Counted from the first letter of the stretch, positions 1-9,397 are shown. The stretch is 43,003 bases of DNA from Phycisphaerae bacterium (GCA_030448225.1 JAUJNJ010000063.1:1-43003); one strand, 5' to 3'. Numbers and translations: made by a program. The notes: generated from the sequence alone by a model not told the origin.

Positions 1-889
1 TCGTCGAGGTGCCGTATCGTAAGCCGCTCGCTGAGCGGCTCGACCTCGCCTCGGACTCCCTCGGGCTGAACAGCGGCGCGGACAGGTCGGCCCGCAGGAA
101 CGGCCGGATCAGGTCCTGACAGCGCTGGCCGAGATAGACGGTGCGCTCGTGGCCGCGGTACGCCGTCTTGTGCCGCGCCGGCCGGTACAGCCACAGCCGT
201 CCGCTCGTGTCGACGTCGGCGCCGCGCATGGCGCAGACCTCGCCGGGCCGCATCCCGGTGAGCAGCTGAAGGTCGACCATCGCGCGCACGACCGGCGAGA
301 GCACCGGCCGCACCGCCTCGACGTGCGCGTCCGGGACCGGCCGCACCGGCTCAGTCTCGCGCGCGCCGCCGCGGCCGGCCTTAAGGCCGTCCACCGCCGT
401 CAGCGCGTGGTGCACCGACGCCGGCACCATCTCCTCGGCCACGCCCCACTTGAACACCTGCTTGACGCGGGAGACTTGGCGGTTGACGTAGTTCCGGCAC
501 CAGCCGGCGGAGACCATCGACTGTCGCACGCCCTTGAGCGCGAGCGGCCCGAACTCCGCGGCCGGCGTCGTGCCGTACAGCCTCTTGAGGTACTGGAGCG
601 CGAGCTTGTACGACCCGAGCTCGCCGGGGTGGGCGCCGGGGCGGCCGTGCTGCGCCTGGGCGTGCTTCCAGAACGCCGCGACGAGTTCCACGACGCGAAA
701 GTCAGAGTCGCGGCTCGGCAGCCGCCGCCCGGCCGCGAGCCACTCGCTAATCACGCGGTCGTACTCGGCGCGGCTGGCCTTGGTGCCGTGGGGGCCGAGG
801 TAGAAGTCGCGGCCCTCGATCGAGACGAGGGCTTGGCCGGACGCACGGTGGTGTCGGTACTTGGGGTTTCGGTGGGTGAGCTTGTTCAT
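1..889 (-). CDS. Tyrosine recombinase / phage-type integrase, C-terminus beyond left edge
   Basis: Site-specific recombinase that would cut and rejoin DNA through a catalytic tyrosine. The frame is open for 296 codons from ATG at 889 to the window edge. A SAM-like core-binding region is followed by the first half of the catalytic domain. The box I arginine is seen in LLTGMRPGEVCAMRG, and the beta-hairpin lysine probably lies in HKTAYRGHERTVYLG. The H-x-x-R box and the tyrosine would lie to the left, outside the window. A GGAGG sits 11 bases before the ATG, slightly far. The gene starts about 125 bp from the 3' end of a tRNA-Arg on the same strand, typical of an integrative element integrated at a tRNA. 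Family call is strong; element type is unknown. Confidence 0.87.
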   Translation of the reverse strand, partial: MNKLTHRNPKYRHHRASGQALVSIEGRDFYLGPHGTKASRAEYDRVISEWLAAGRRLPSRDSDFRVVELVAAFWKHAQAQHGRPGAHPGELGSYKLALQYLKRLYGTTPAAEFGPLALKGVRQSMVSAGWCRNYVNRQVSRVKQVFKWGVAEEMVPASVHHALTAVDGLKAGRGGARETEPVRPVPDAHVEAVRPVLSPVVRAMVDLQLLTGMRPGEVCAMRGADVDTSGRLWLYRPARHKTAYRGHERTVYLGQRCQDLIRPFLRADLSAPLFSPRESEARSSRSASGLRYGTST

Positions 890-917
890 GGGCGAGCGTG
901 CCTCCGGACCGGCGGCG

Positions 918-939
918 AAAAACGGTATTTACCGTTTTT
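918..939. promoter_or_regulatory. Perfect inverted repeat upstream of the integrase
   Basis: AAAAACGGTA, TT, TACCGTTTTT form a perfect 10-bp inverted repeat with a 2-bp centre, starting 29 bp before the integrase ATG. Its low GC content stands out from the surroundings. It could be an operator for an element-encoded repressor or excisionase, or an integrase arm site. With only a 2-base loop it is less likely to be a terminator. Function is inferred from position only. Confidence 0.5.
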
Positions 940-1014
940 GCCTCGGGTTCTGGGGCCGCTCTGCCCTACGCGGACAGGTACGCTAGTCTAGCGTCCGGCG
1001 TGAGTTGTGTACAA

Positions 1015-1088
<74 letters not shown>

Positions 1089-1717
1089 TTCTACTCTCCC
1101 TGCGGCTAGGCGCCGGAAGGGGTACTAAACTACCTGCTTCGGCCCAAGTGTCAAGCCGGCGAAGGGCGAACACGAGCCGACGGGAAGTGATACGCTTGCC
1201 GCCGCCGAGAGGTCGCCGATTTTCCGGCGCGTCCGGGACAATGCGCGCCGGCGAAAATTGCTTCGGTGGTGAAGAAGCGGGCGGTATGACTCGGGATTCA
1301 CGCGCGAGGTGCAGTGGCCGTGCGCCGAGACGGCCGGGGTGGCGGGCACGCATCGCCCCGACGCGACGCGGGGCTGGTTCCCACGCGTCGTGTCGCGCGG
1401 CCGGCGGTCGGGCGAGCGACACGTTCCCGGGCGCGGACGCGACCGGTCCGGTCATGCGAATATCTGGTTTATGTGGAGGGCTCGGCGATTCAGGGAAACG
1501 CCGAGTTCTTTACTCGCTACGTCCTCGACGGGTCGTGACGGATCTCACCGCAGCCGCGCGAAACGCGCCCGCCCGCTCGACGAACGTCGCCCCTCTCGGG
1601 CGACAGCGTTGGGTGAACGTCTCCCGCCGCGGGCGGCACGCGGTTGCGGGAGCCCTTCTCCGCCGCCCTCGCCCCGGAGCGCGTGCGCGAATCCACATGG
1701 GCGATCGCGACCGACGG
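1089..1717. other. Gene-free stretch between tRNA-Arg and the MFS gene
   Basis: No convincing gene is seen. The open frames on either strand are GC-driven and have no recognisable domain or start context. A hairpin CTCGGCG/CGCCGAG with an 11-base loop lies at 1481-1505 and is followed by TTCTTT on the plus strand. It is downstream of the MFS gene, but the T-rich side faces the other way, so it is a weak terminator candidate. Confidence 0.5.
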
Positions 1718-3355
1718 CTACGCCGCCCGTCGCGCCGGGGCCGGGCGCGCGGGGGCGGCGGGCGCAATCGGTCCGCGGCGGCGCTGCGCCGTTCGGGCGC
1801 GGGCGGCGAGACGCAACGGCTCCACCGCGGCGCGGGCGAAGCCGGCGGAGACTGCGGCGGCGACGAAGCGGAGCGTCTCGCGCGTGCGGCGGGCGGTCGG
1901 CTCGTGGATGAACGGCAGGAACACCACCACGGCGGCCAGGCGCAGCACGCCGCTCAGGACGAACAGCGTGTCGTAGAACGTGAAGGTCTTGAAGCCCCAC
2001 GCGGGCGTCCAGTTCCACGTCGCCAGCGCCTGCGCGATCAGCCCCGCCGCCAGCCCGCCGAGGCAGCCGGCGACGTTGACGACGACGGTGTTCACCGCGA
2101 CGTACGCGCTGCCGCCCTTCCCCCCGCCGCCCTCGTCGCCGTCGCCGGCGGACATCTCGATCACCATGTTGAAGTTCGCGACCTCGACGCCGGTCCACAG
2201 CGCCGCGCCCGCCGCCGACAGCACGTACCCGAGCCAGACGTTCGACGGCCCGACCGCGCACCACCCCACCGCCACCGGCACCATTCCCAGCCCCGCCAGC
2301 ACGAGCAGCGGCTTCTTGCCCATGCGCTCGGCGGCCAGGCCGCAGGCGCCGAGCACGACGAGCTGCGCGAGCATCGGCATCACGACGAGCATCCACTGCG
2401 CGCCGCTGCCGAACGACGCGGCGCGGGGGCCGACGTAGACGCGCTCCTGGAGGTAGAGCGTGACGAACTGGTTCATGAAGCTGACCGCGAACGTCAGCGT
2501 GGCGACGAACCCGGCGAACCAGAGGAACCGCGCGTCGCGGAGCGGCGTCGCCATCGCGCGGAGCAGCCCGCCGCCGCGCTTGGGCGGATTGGGCGTCTCG
2601 GGCACGAAGTGGAACATCGCGATGTCGACGGTGCCGAAGACCGCCGCGGCCATGAAGATGATCGCGCACCACCGCAGCACGGCGGCGCCGTCGTGGCCCG
2701 GCGCGGCCTGGCGGTCGAGGATGAACCCGACGAGCAGCGCCGACGCGATCGCCAGCGGGATCCCCCACTGCCGCCGCCGCGCGAAGTAGCGGCTGCGCAG
2801 GCGCGGCGGCACGACGTCGGCCATCCAGCTCACCCACGCCGGCCCGCCGACCGCGCCGCTGGCGTGCATCAGGAACACGAGCACGAGGAACGCGGCGACC
2901 GCCCACCCGCCCGCTTCGGGCCCGCCGCGGCCGGCGATCCAGACCGGCACGAGCGCGATCGGGAACCACATCAGCCGCTGGACGTACAGCACGACGAGGA
3001 ACAGCGTCTTGCGGCGGCCGGTGCGCTCGATGAGGAGGCTTGCCGGGACCGACAACAGCGACGCGAGGAACGGCAGCGCCGCCATGAGCCCGAACTGGAA
3101 ATTCGTCGCGCCGAGGCCCCGCAGGAACTGCGTCGCCGGCGACCCGTTCACCGCCGCCATCCAGACGCCGCCGAACACCCACGCGAGCGTGATCAGCCCC
3201 ATCTGGCGGCGCAGCGGCCCGCCGTCGGCGGACGCGTCATCGATGCGGCCGTCGTCGGCGGGCGCATCGGGGCCGGACGGGACGAGCGACAGCCGCGGCG
3301 CGGCGTGGCCGGGGCCGTCGGAGTGGGCGGCGCGAGTGGCGGGCGAGAGAAACAT
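1718..3355 (-). CDS. MFS transporter
   Basis: Inner-membrane secondary transporter of the major facilitator superfamily, 545 residues, substrate unknown. About twelve hydrophobic segments run from MGLITLAWVFGGVWMAAVNG to the last segment near residue 470. The cytoplasmic loop between helices 2 and 3 is basic (SLLIERTGRRKTLFL), as expected of MFS. The middle loop holds a Gly/Lys-rich patch (GDGDEGGGGKGGSAY). The C-terminal 60 residues are Ala/Arg-rich and not part of the fold. The frame is open further upstream to 3577, but that part is low-complexity and lacks hydrophobic segments, so ATG at 3355 with GGAA upstream is preferred. The frame is intact. No neighbour hints at the substrate. Confidence 0.85.
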   Translation of the reverse strand: MFLSPATRAAHSDGPGHAAPRLSLVPSGPDAPADDGRIDDASADGGPLRRQMGLITLAWVFGGVWMAAVNGSPATQFLRGLGATNFQFGLMAALPFLASLLSVPASLLIERTGRRKTLFLVVLYVQRLMWFPIALVPVWIAGRGGPEAGGWAVAAFLVLVFLMHASGAVGGPAWVSWMADVVPPRLRSRYFARRRQWGIPLAIASALLVGFILDRQAAPGHDGAAVLRWCAIIFMAAAVFGTVDIAMFHFVPETPNPPKRGGGLLRAMATPLRDARFLWFAGFVATLTFAVSFMNQFVTLYLQERVYVGPRAASFGSGAQWMLVVMPMLAQLVVLGACGLAAERMGKKPLLVLAGLGMVPVAVGWCAVGPSNVWLGYVLSAAGAALWTGVEVANFNMVIEMSAGDGDEGGGGKGGSAYVAVNTVVVNVAGCLGGLAAGLIAQALATWNWTPAWGFKTFTFYDTLFVLSGVLRLAAVVVFLPFIHEPTARRTRETLRFVAAAVSAGFARAAVEPLRLAARARTAQRRRGPIAPAAPARPAPARRAA

Positions 3356-3725
3356 CGGGTGGCGAATTCCTGGGGTCCGGGAAGAAGTCGAGGCGCGGCG
3401 GCGATACAACAGCCCCGCGCCGACCGATGCCGCGCGCGGCGGAGTCGACTCCTCCTCAATTCGGCCAGCCCGAGGGGCTTCAACAGTCGCAGGCGCGACT
3501 TCATGAAAAAGAAATGAGGCCGTAGGTGGATTCCTCAGTCCCGCAACGCCGGCGACCGGATCTTTCTGCGAAGGCACGGGATTGAGCGGACGGAATGGGG
3601 AGCCCGCAATCGACGGCCGTCCCTCGCCGCGCAGCTCGGATCAGCGGGAAGATGATGGATGCGGGCGACGGGACCGGCTGGGGAGTTTCTCAGACGACCA
3701 CGAAACGTTCTGCGAGCGGCAGGCG

Positions 3726-3807
3726 TGATGATCCTGAGCGCGGCGGAAAATCCCGCGCAGTTCCGGCGAGAATTGCGGGAGATCCTTCGCAGCGCGGAGG
3801 ATGACGG
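3726..3807. repeat. Fold-back repeat, GATCCT/CGCAGCG family
   Basis: The left arm reads GATGATCCTGAGCGCGGCG. The right arm, read in reverse complement, gives GTCATCCTCCGCGCTGCG and then AAGGATC. The two arms are therefore imperfect inverted copies of one word around a roughly 35-bp centre that also partly self-pairs. It lies between the MFS and PEP-CTERM genes. From memory, translations of this word type (ILRSAEDD) recur as spurious ORFs in environmental genomes; this was not checked. Confidence 0.55.
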
Positions 3808-3839
3808 TGATTGCGTTGCCCGTGAAACGCCTTCGAACG

Positions 3840-3861
3840 CCGTGGGAGCTTGCTCCCACGG
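3840..3861. repeat. Perfect 10-bp hairpin downstream of the PEP-CTERM protease gene
   Basis: CCGTGGGAGC, TT, GCTCCCACGG is a perfect palindrome 43 bp past the stop of the minus-strand protease gene. No T tract follows on that strand, so it is either a REP-like element or a weak, factor-dependent terminator. The rest of 3356-3904 holds only this hairpin and the fold-back repeat at 3726-3807. Confidence 0.5.
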
Positions 3862-3904
3862 TTCCCCCCGAGCGATGTCGCTACGCGATCGCGCGCACGA
3901 TGGT

Positions 3905-4999
3905 CTAACACCCGCGGCGAAACCGGCGACTCGCGGCGGCGGCGACGAGCACGAGCAGCGCGGCGGCGCCGGTGGGCTCGGGGACGGGGGCGGCGGCGGC
4001 GAGGGGCGACGCGGCCGACGCCTCGCCACCGGCGGCGACGTCGCCGAGGGACAGGCCGGTGAGCGTAGCATCGAGTTCGAACGAGCGGGCGAACGCCAGC
4101 GCGCGGGCGCTGGCGGCGGCGGAGTAGGGGCTGACGCGGTCGCGGCGCATCGTCTTGGCGATCCAGTTCGCGTACGCCGACACGCGGGTGTGGCCGGTGA
4201 CGTCGCCGTAGCCCGAGTCGTCGGCGCCGACGGGCGCCTCGCCGTAAGAGTGGATGCCGGCGACGAGCGGCCCGGCCGGCGTGTCGAGGAACACGCCGCC
4301 GCCGCTGTCGCCCTGGCTGATGAGCAGTTCGAGTTCGGTCGGCTCCGCGGCGCCGACCACGTTGTCGCCGGGGCGGTCGGGGTTGTCGAAGTCGACGACG
4401 AAGATGCGGGCCGAGCGCGCGAGCCGCGTCGTGTAGATCTTCCTGCGCCCGACCGACATGCCGTCGATCACGTTCTGCCCGGCGCGGGTGAGTCCGTCGT
4501 AGGCGTTGGCGCCGGTCTGGCCGTTGCCGGTGCGGCCGTTGCCGACGAAGACGCCGGTCTGCCCGAACTCGTCGCGGCCGCGGTAGATGCCGGTCGGCGT
4601 CACGCCGGCCACCGGGTCGGCGAGGCGCACGAGCGCGATGTCGTTGCCGCGCCGCGGGTCGCCGTTCCACCTCGGGTGAACGACCCAGCCGTCGGACATG
4701 TACTCGCGCCCGCCGACGTTGAACCGCGCGCTGCTGGCGGCGCCGTCGAGCAGGTGGGCGGCGGTCAGGACCCAGTTGTCGTCGATGAGCGTGCCGGACC
4801 CGACGAACGACGGCTCGGCCGACGTGACGTCCACCCGCCCCGCGCTGGCGTAGACCGGGGCGGCGGCGAGGTCGAGGTACGCCTGCGGCGTCCGGTCGTG
4901 ACGGATCGTGCCCGCTGACGCCGGGCGCGCGAGCGCGACGACGGTGAGGGCGACGACGAGGGCGAGTCCGCATCGATCGACGACGAACGAAAGGCGCAA
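3905..4999 (-). CDS. Secreted trypsin-like serine protease with PEP-CTERM anchor
   Basis: Exported S1-family protease of 364 residues. A signal peptide (hydrophobic residues 11-24, cleavage near ARPASAG) leads to the catalytic triad: His82 in VLTAAHLLDG, Asp120 in NDIALVRL, Ser232 in SQGDSGGGVF. The C-terminus has VPEP, a hydrophobic stretch and RRFRRGC, the PEP-CTERM signal that an exosortase would process. The start is taken as TTG at 4999, because CTCCCT on the plus strand (AGGGAG) lies 5 bases upstream and the signal peptide follows directly. The frame stays open upstream to an ATG at 5134, but that would put 45 charged residues before the signal peptide. The natural substrate is unknown. 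No exosortase gene is in the window. Confidence 0.87.
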   Translation of the reverse strand: MRLSFVVDRCGLALVVALTVVALARPASAGTIRHDRTPQAYLDLAAAPVYASAGRVDVTSAEPSFVGSGTLIDDNWVLTAAHLLDGAASSARFNVGGREYMSDGWVVHPRWNGDPRRGNDIALVRLADPVAGVTPTGIYRGRDEFGQTGVFVGNGRTGNGQTGANAYDGLTRAGQNVIDGMSVGRRKIYTTRLARSARIFVVDFDNPDRPGDNVVGAAEPTELELLISQGDSGGGVFLDTPAGPLVAGIHSYGEAPVGADDSGYGDVTGHTRVSAYANWIAKTMRRDRVSPYSAAASARALAFARSFELDATLTGLSLGDVAAGGEASAASPLAAAAPVPEPTGAAALLVLVAAAASRRFRRGC

Positions 5000-5325
5000 C
5001 GCTTCTCCCTGGTTCCGTGGCCGCCGCCGGCGCACGAGCGGCGCGGTGACGATTTCCGACTGCACGCGACTTTCGTCGCGCTTCGGTCCGCTCTCCCCTC
5101 TAGTCGTGGGGACAGCTGTTGGGGTGAGGGGCACCTCGCCGCGTCACGTACACGAGCCGGCCCATCTCACGCCGTGAGCCTCTCATCGGCGATCGGGCCC
5201 GTCGACACGCGAACTGCTCAAATCGCGGCGTTGACCGCCCTCCTTCCCCCCCCGCGGGCGAACGGTCCGATGCTAGGCGACGGCGCCGACGGCCACAACC
5301 CGCGATCAGGTGCCCGGCGGCCCGG
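5000..5325. other. Gene-free stretch between GH51 and the protease
   Basis: The 5' leader of the protease gene and the downstream side of the GH51 gene, both on the minus strand. No gene, no clear terminator hairpin and no repeat is seen. Only the ribosome binding site at 5005-5010 is supported. Confidence 0.5.
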
Positions 5326-6832
5326 TTATCGAACGCCGATGCGAAGGACGGTAATGCTTGCCGGTGGCAGCACCTGCCGCCAGCCGTCGGCGCCCTCCTC
5401 CACCTCTACATCCAATATCTGCCGGTCCGGTGCGACGGCATCAGTTTCGTCGAACGTATTGTGGGCGTTGAGTCCCCCGGCCGTCAGCGTCGCCACCTCG
5501 GCCCGCCCCGTCCGCCAGCCGCCGCGGAGGTTTAGGATTGTGTTGGCGGGGAGGGTGGCGTGGGCGTTGACGACGCTGAGGGTCAGGACGCCACCAGCGA
5601 CCGAGGCCGAGCCGGAGAGGGTCGGCATTTGCTGCCGAGTTCCGGCCATGGTGAACGACGCCGCCTCCGACTCGAACTCCGTCCGCACCGCCGTCGCCCC
5701 CTGGTGGTGCTGGTACAGGTCGAACACGTGGTACGTCGGCGTCCGCAGCATCCGGTCGCCGTCGGTGAGGATCATCGCCTGGAGCACGTTCACGATCTGC
5801 GCGACGTTCGCCATCACGACCTTGTCGGCGTGACGGTTGAACGCGTCGAGCGTGATGGCGGCGGCCAGCGCGTCGCGCAGCGTGTTCTGCTGCCACAGCT
5901 TCGTCGCGCCCGGCGTCGGCAGGTGCCACGTGCCCCACTCGTCGATGACGAGCCCGACTTGCCGCCGCGGGTCGAACTCGTCGAGGACCGCGCGCTGGTC
6001 GACGATGAGTCGCTCGACGAGCGTCGCCTTGTAGAGCAACTCGTACCACTCGTAGACGTTGAACTGCGTCGCGCTCGGGCCGGCGGTGCCGCAGTAATAG
6101 TGGGCGGCGACGGCGCCGAGGCGGCGGTTGAAGTGATCGGGCGTCGAGTGGAACTTGGTGAGGAACCGGCGGGTCCAGTCCGTCTTGTTCCCGTCGGGGC
6201 CGCAGGCGATGAGGCACGGCTCGGTGCCGAAGCCGGTGAGGTAGGTGGCGAAGCGCTTGTACTCGCGGGCGTAGTCCTCGGGGCAGAAGTTGCCGCCGCA
6301 GCCCCAGTTCTCGTTGCCGACGCCCCAGTAGCGCACGTCGAACGGCCGGGGCGAGCCGTTGGCCCCCCGCCGGCGGGCGAGCGTGCTGTCGCCGGCGAAG
6401 TTGCAGTATTCCATCCAGTCGCGCAGTTCGCGGGGCGTGCCGCTGCCGACGTTGCCCGCGAGGTACGGCCGCGCGCCGAGGAAGCCGCAGAGGCGGAGGA
6501 ACTCGTGCGTGCCGAACGCGTTGCTCTCGACGTTGTGCCCCCACCACAGGTTCACGCGCCGCGGCCGGTCCCTTCGCGGGCCGACGCCGTCCTCCCAGTG
6601 GTAGTCGTCGGAGTATCAGCCGCCGGGCCAGCGCAGCACCGGGACGCGGAGTTGACGCAGCGCCTCGAGCAAGTCGGTGCGGATGCCGCCGGTGTTGGGG
6701 ATCGACGAGTTCTCCCCCACCCAGATCCGCCGTCCACGCACGCGCCGAGGTGCTCGGCGAAGTGCCCGTAGACCTCGGGCCGAATCGTGGCGATCGGCTC
6801 GTCGGGAGGATCGTGATGCGCGACGCGGCCAT
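5326..6832 (-). CDS. GH51 alpha-L-arabinofuranosidase, N-terminal part frameshifted
   Basis: Retaining glycosidase removing L-arabinose from arabinan or arabinoxylan. The clean part (up to 6555) carries the acid/base Glu in [12 protein letters not shown], the nucleophile Glu in [11 protein letters not shown], and the C-terminal beta domain. Upstream, from ATG at 6832 ([10 protein letters not shown]), the family sequence continues only after two one-base corrections, near 6803 and near 6730. These restore an [23 protein letters not shown] run and [17 protein letters not shown] third break is an in-frame TGA at about 6616-6618, in [19 protein letters not shown], where relatives usually have Cys. 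Total length near 500 residues suits GH51. No signal peptide is seen, so a cytoplasmic enzyme is likely. Whether the breaks are real cannot be told from the sequence. Confidence 0.82.
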
Positions 6833-7082
6833 GGTGCGGGTGAGAAGTGTATCGAGATCAGCGCGGGCGAAAGCGTTCATCCCAGTTCAACGACATGGTC
6901 GCGGACGCCCTGCCCCGCCCGTGCGAAGCGGGAATGGCGGCGGCAGAACCAGCTCAGTGGCGGTATGGCCGGCACGTCGGCGGAGGCAAGGGCTGGGACG
7001 TGACGACGCTCGATCCAACGTAGCGAAAAGTCACTGTATCTACATGAATCACATAGCTTATTGCACGCCTTGCCCGCGCAAC

Positions 7083-7114
7083 AAAAAAGCCGGGCGTCGC
7101 GGCGGACGCCCGGC
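7083..7114 (-). terminator. Rho-independent terminator of the lipoprotein gene
   Basis: On the minus strand GCCGGGCGTC pairs perfectly with GACGCCCGGC across a 6-base loop and is followed by six T. It begins 27 bp after the stop codon at 7141. This is the clearest terminator in the window. Confidence 0.88.
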
Positions 7115-7140
7115 CTCGTTCCAACTCCGCAGTTGGTGTC

Positions 7141-8192
7141 TTATTCCTGGCCGAGCACGGCGGCCAGCATGTGGTGGCTGACGAGCTGGTAGGCCTGCGT
7201 CTTCTCGGCCGGCCACTTGGCCTTGTCGCCGGCGACGGCCGTCAGGTGCTTCATGACGTTCGCCTTCAGCTTCGGGCCGTCCACGCTGTCCGGCACGTCG
7301 ATCTTCCAGGCGTCCGGCGCCTCGTGGATCATCGGAATCCGCAAGTCCGGCATGCCGTGCGCCGCCTTGATCGTCACGGTCGCGATGTTGCGGCCGGGTC
7401 GTTGCGGTTCGAATCGGCCGACGCGTCGTCGGGCGAGTCGACGCCGGTCTTGTTATCGACGTCCACCTTGGCGGTGCCCGCGTCGGCGTTGGTGCTGACG
7501 TCGATGCGGCGCGCCTGCGGCGCCCTGGCCGATCTCGCCTTCCTTGATCATGGCGAAGCTCTCGGGCAGCACGGTCATGTGGGCGACGTCGAAGTCCTCG
7601 CCGTACTTCGCCTTCCAGTCGGCCAGGAACTGCTGGCTCTTGGCGTCGAGGTCGGCGAAGGTGCCCTCGGCGAAGTTGTTCTGGCCGATGCGGTTGCGGT
7701 CGGCGTCGACGAAGCGGCTCGACGAGGTCGTCGAACGTCCCCTGCTTCACCGACGTCTCCACGACCGACGCCAGCACGTCGCGGATGTCCTCCGCGTCCG
7801 GGGCGGCGGCGGTGCCGTTGGGGGCGGCGGTGCCGGTGTTCGTGGCGCGCGTCACGCCGTCGCGGACGTTGTTGCCCGCGTTCTTCAACGCGTCGCCAGT
7901 CTTGCTGGCGGCGTCGCCGATCTTGTCGCCGGCGGTGTTGGCGGCGTCCTCGATCGCGTGTTGCCGGTCTTGCCGGCGGCATTCTCGAGGTCGTTGCCGG
8001 TCCTGGTTGGCCGCGTTCTCCATGCGGTCGCCGGCCTCGTCGGCCGAGTCGCTCGCGGGACGGTCGGTCTTCGTAGACGGTCGTCCTGCCCGGCGTGGTC
8101 GTGCTGACCGTTTCCTCGCGCTCACAACCCGCGAACGCCAACCCGCCCACCGCCAGGGCGGCGGCGGCAACATACGAAGTAATGGGCTTCAT
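7141..8192 (-). CDS. Putative lipoprotein with Ala/Asn-rich helical repeats, frameshifted
   Basis: Unrecognised exported lipoprotein. ATG at 8192 has AAGGAG 7-8 bases upstream. The N-terminus MKPITSYVAAAALAVGGLAF ends in a lipobox, LAFAGC. Next comes a helix-rich stretch of repeated words (AGDKIGDAASKTGDALKNAG, NNVRDGVTRA) resembling stress-type apolipophorin/LEA-like repeats. A conserved-looking C-terminal half follows (VVETSVKQGTFDDLVE, then PDLRIPMIHEAPDAWKIDVP, ending HHMLAAVLGQE). At least five 1-base indels between about 7380 and 8080 split it into several frames, yet the amino acid pattern continues across each. A strong terminator follows. The role is unknown; an envelope protein is the safest reading. 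Confidence 0.68.
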
Positions 8193-8633
8193 CGGTGTCT
8201 CCTTTTTCGAATCCATTCCGTTCTGGCCCATAGCACTCCGCAAACAACGCACCCAACGGGTGCCAATCCCGTTGAAATTGGCCGTCCCCTTCTCAACTAC
8301 GGTCCCGTGTTGAAGATGCGCACATGAACGTTCGGTGAGACGATCCGAATTGCAGACGCCGGCGGAGTGTGACCCCGCTAACCTGTCAGGTTTACCCAAC
8401 CCCGCCTACGAACCCCCATCCACTGCCCGATCCTCACGCGGATCATGAGCGATCGACTCTGGTTTGATCGGTGCAACGTGAACGACGTGACGGGCGATTG
8501 CGGTTTCGCCGCACGGCAGCCGCGTCCGCAGGAAGCGAGCCCCACCGCGTGTACGGTCATCAGAGCGTTATGACCGCCGCCCGACCAGCAATACTAATGG
8601 GTCGATCGCGGCGAGTCGGCGGGCGAACGAAAG
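8193..8633. other. Leader of the lipoprotein gene and gene-free stretch
   Basis: No gene is supported. Position 8201-8206 holds the ribosome binding site of the lipoprotein gene. The remainder has mixed composition, slightly richer in A and T near 8210-8310, and would hold its promoter. No consensus -10 or -35 boxes stand out. Confidence 0.45.
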
Positions 8634-8661
8634 AAGGCCCGCAGAATCCCGCCGCGGGCCT
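8634..8661 (-). terminator. Candidate terminator after the PilZ gene
   Basis: AGGCCCGC at 8635-8642 pairs with GCGGGCCT at 8654-8661 (8 bp, 11-base loop). On the minus strand the stem is followed by TTCTTTCG, a poor T tract. It lies about 105 bp past the PilZ stop. The stem is strong and the tail is weak. Confidence 0.45.
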
Positions 8662-8765
8662 CGGAGGCGTAATGTTCTTTTGGGACGGGGCTGCCAGCGG
8701 GCCAGCACACGTCACGCGTTCGGGCGTGGCTGGCGTGGCCACCTCGGGTGGCCACGCCGCTGGAC

Positions 8766-9266
8766 CTACAGACAACCCCGCCGCGTTACGCGGCGATCGG
8801 CTGGGTCGAGGTACAGGCCGAGCATGCCGCGGTCCATCTCGTCCATGTCGATCAGACGGCCGGCCACGTCGACCTCGTCGCCGCCGCCGACCGGGCTCAC
8901 GCGGGCGACGGCCATCCACCCGGTCCACTCGCTTCGGCTGGGCCTCGGTGCCGGTCGTATCGATGAACGGGCAGATGCCGGCGTAGGTCGGCAACTCGAG
9001 GCGGACGCGGATCTGGCCGTCGGGCGGACGTCGGCCCGGCTCGTGCGGATGCGCACGCCGCTGGCCGAGATGTCCATGATCTTCCCGAGGATCGCCGCGT
9101 CCTTGCGGCCGGCGTCCACCCGCTTCACCTCGATCGACTGCTGCTCGAGGTCGTGCCGGCGATGCACCTGGCGATCCCGCCCGCCGGCCGCGTCCGACCC
9201 GGCGATCTTCAGCTCAAAGCCGTTGTCCTGCGTCTTGCTGGTCGAGCGGGTTTCGAAACGCATCAT
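8766..9266 (-). CDS. PilZ-domain protein, frameshifted
   Basis: Probable c-di-GMP-binding or PilZ-fold protein of about 165 residues. ATG at 9266 follows AGGAG with 6 bases between; a second ATG at 9263 is possible. The N-terminal third is charged (FETRSTSKTQDNGFELKIAG). Then comes KIMDISASGVRIRTS, the D/N-x-S-x-x-G part of the PilZ fold. The usual RxxxR ahead of it is not obvious, although QVHRRHDLEQQ could supply it. Two indels near 9030 and 8950 move the frame; after correction it reads through LPTYAGICPFIDTTG, SEWTGWMAVARVSPVGGGDE and LIDMDEMDRGMLGLYLDP. Planctomycetes carry many solo PilZ proteins of this size. Family call is moderate. Confidence 0.62.
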   Translation of the reverse strand: MMRFETRSTSKTQDNGFELKIAGSDAAGGRDRQVHRRHDLEQQSIEVKRVDAGRKDAAILGKIMDISASGVRIRTSRADVRPTARSASASSCRPTPASARSSIRPAPRPSRSEWTGWMAVARVSPVGGGDEVDVAGRLIDMDEMDRGMLGLYLDPADRRVTRRGCL

Positions 9267-9397
9267 CGTTCACTCCTGCGGGTGGGGACCTGTTCTCTCC
9301 GACCCCTTCCTATCGGCGTAACTTGACGCCTGCTTTTTGTTAATCTGGGTAGTTTCGCAAATCCTGGGGGGATGAACGGTTATCGGACTAAAAAGGG

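Noticed and set aside
6604..6630. Selenocysteine codon as an established call for the GH51 enzyme
   Set aside because: The surrounding 280 bp contain two other frame errors, no selenocysteine genes are in view, and no convincing SECIS loop follows. It is kept only as a low-interest finding.
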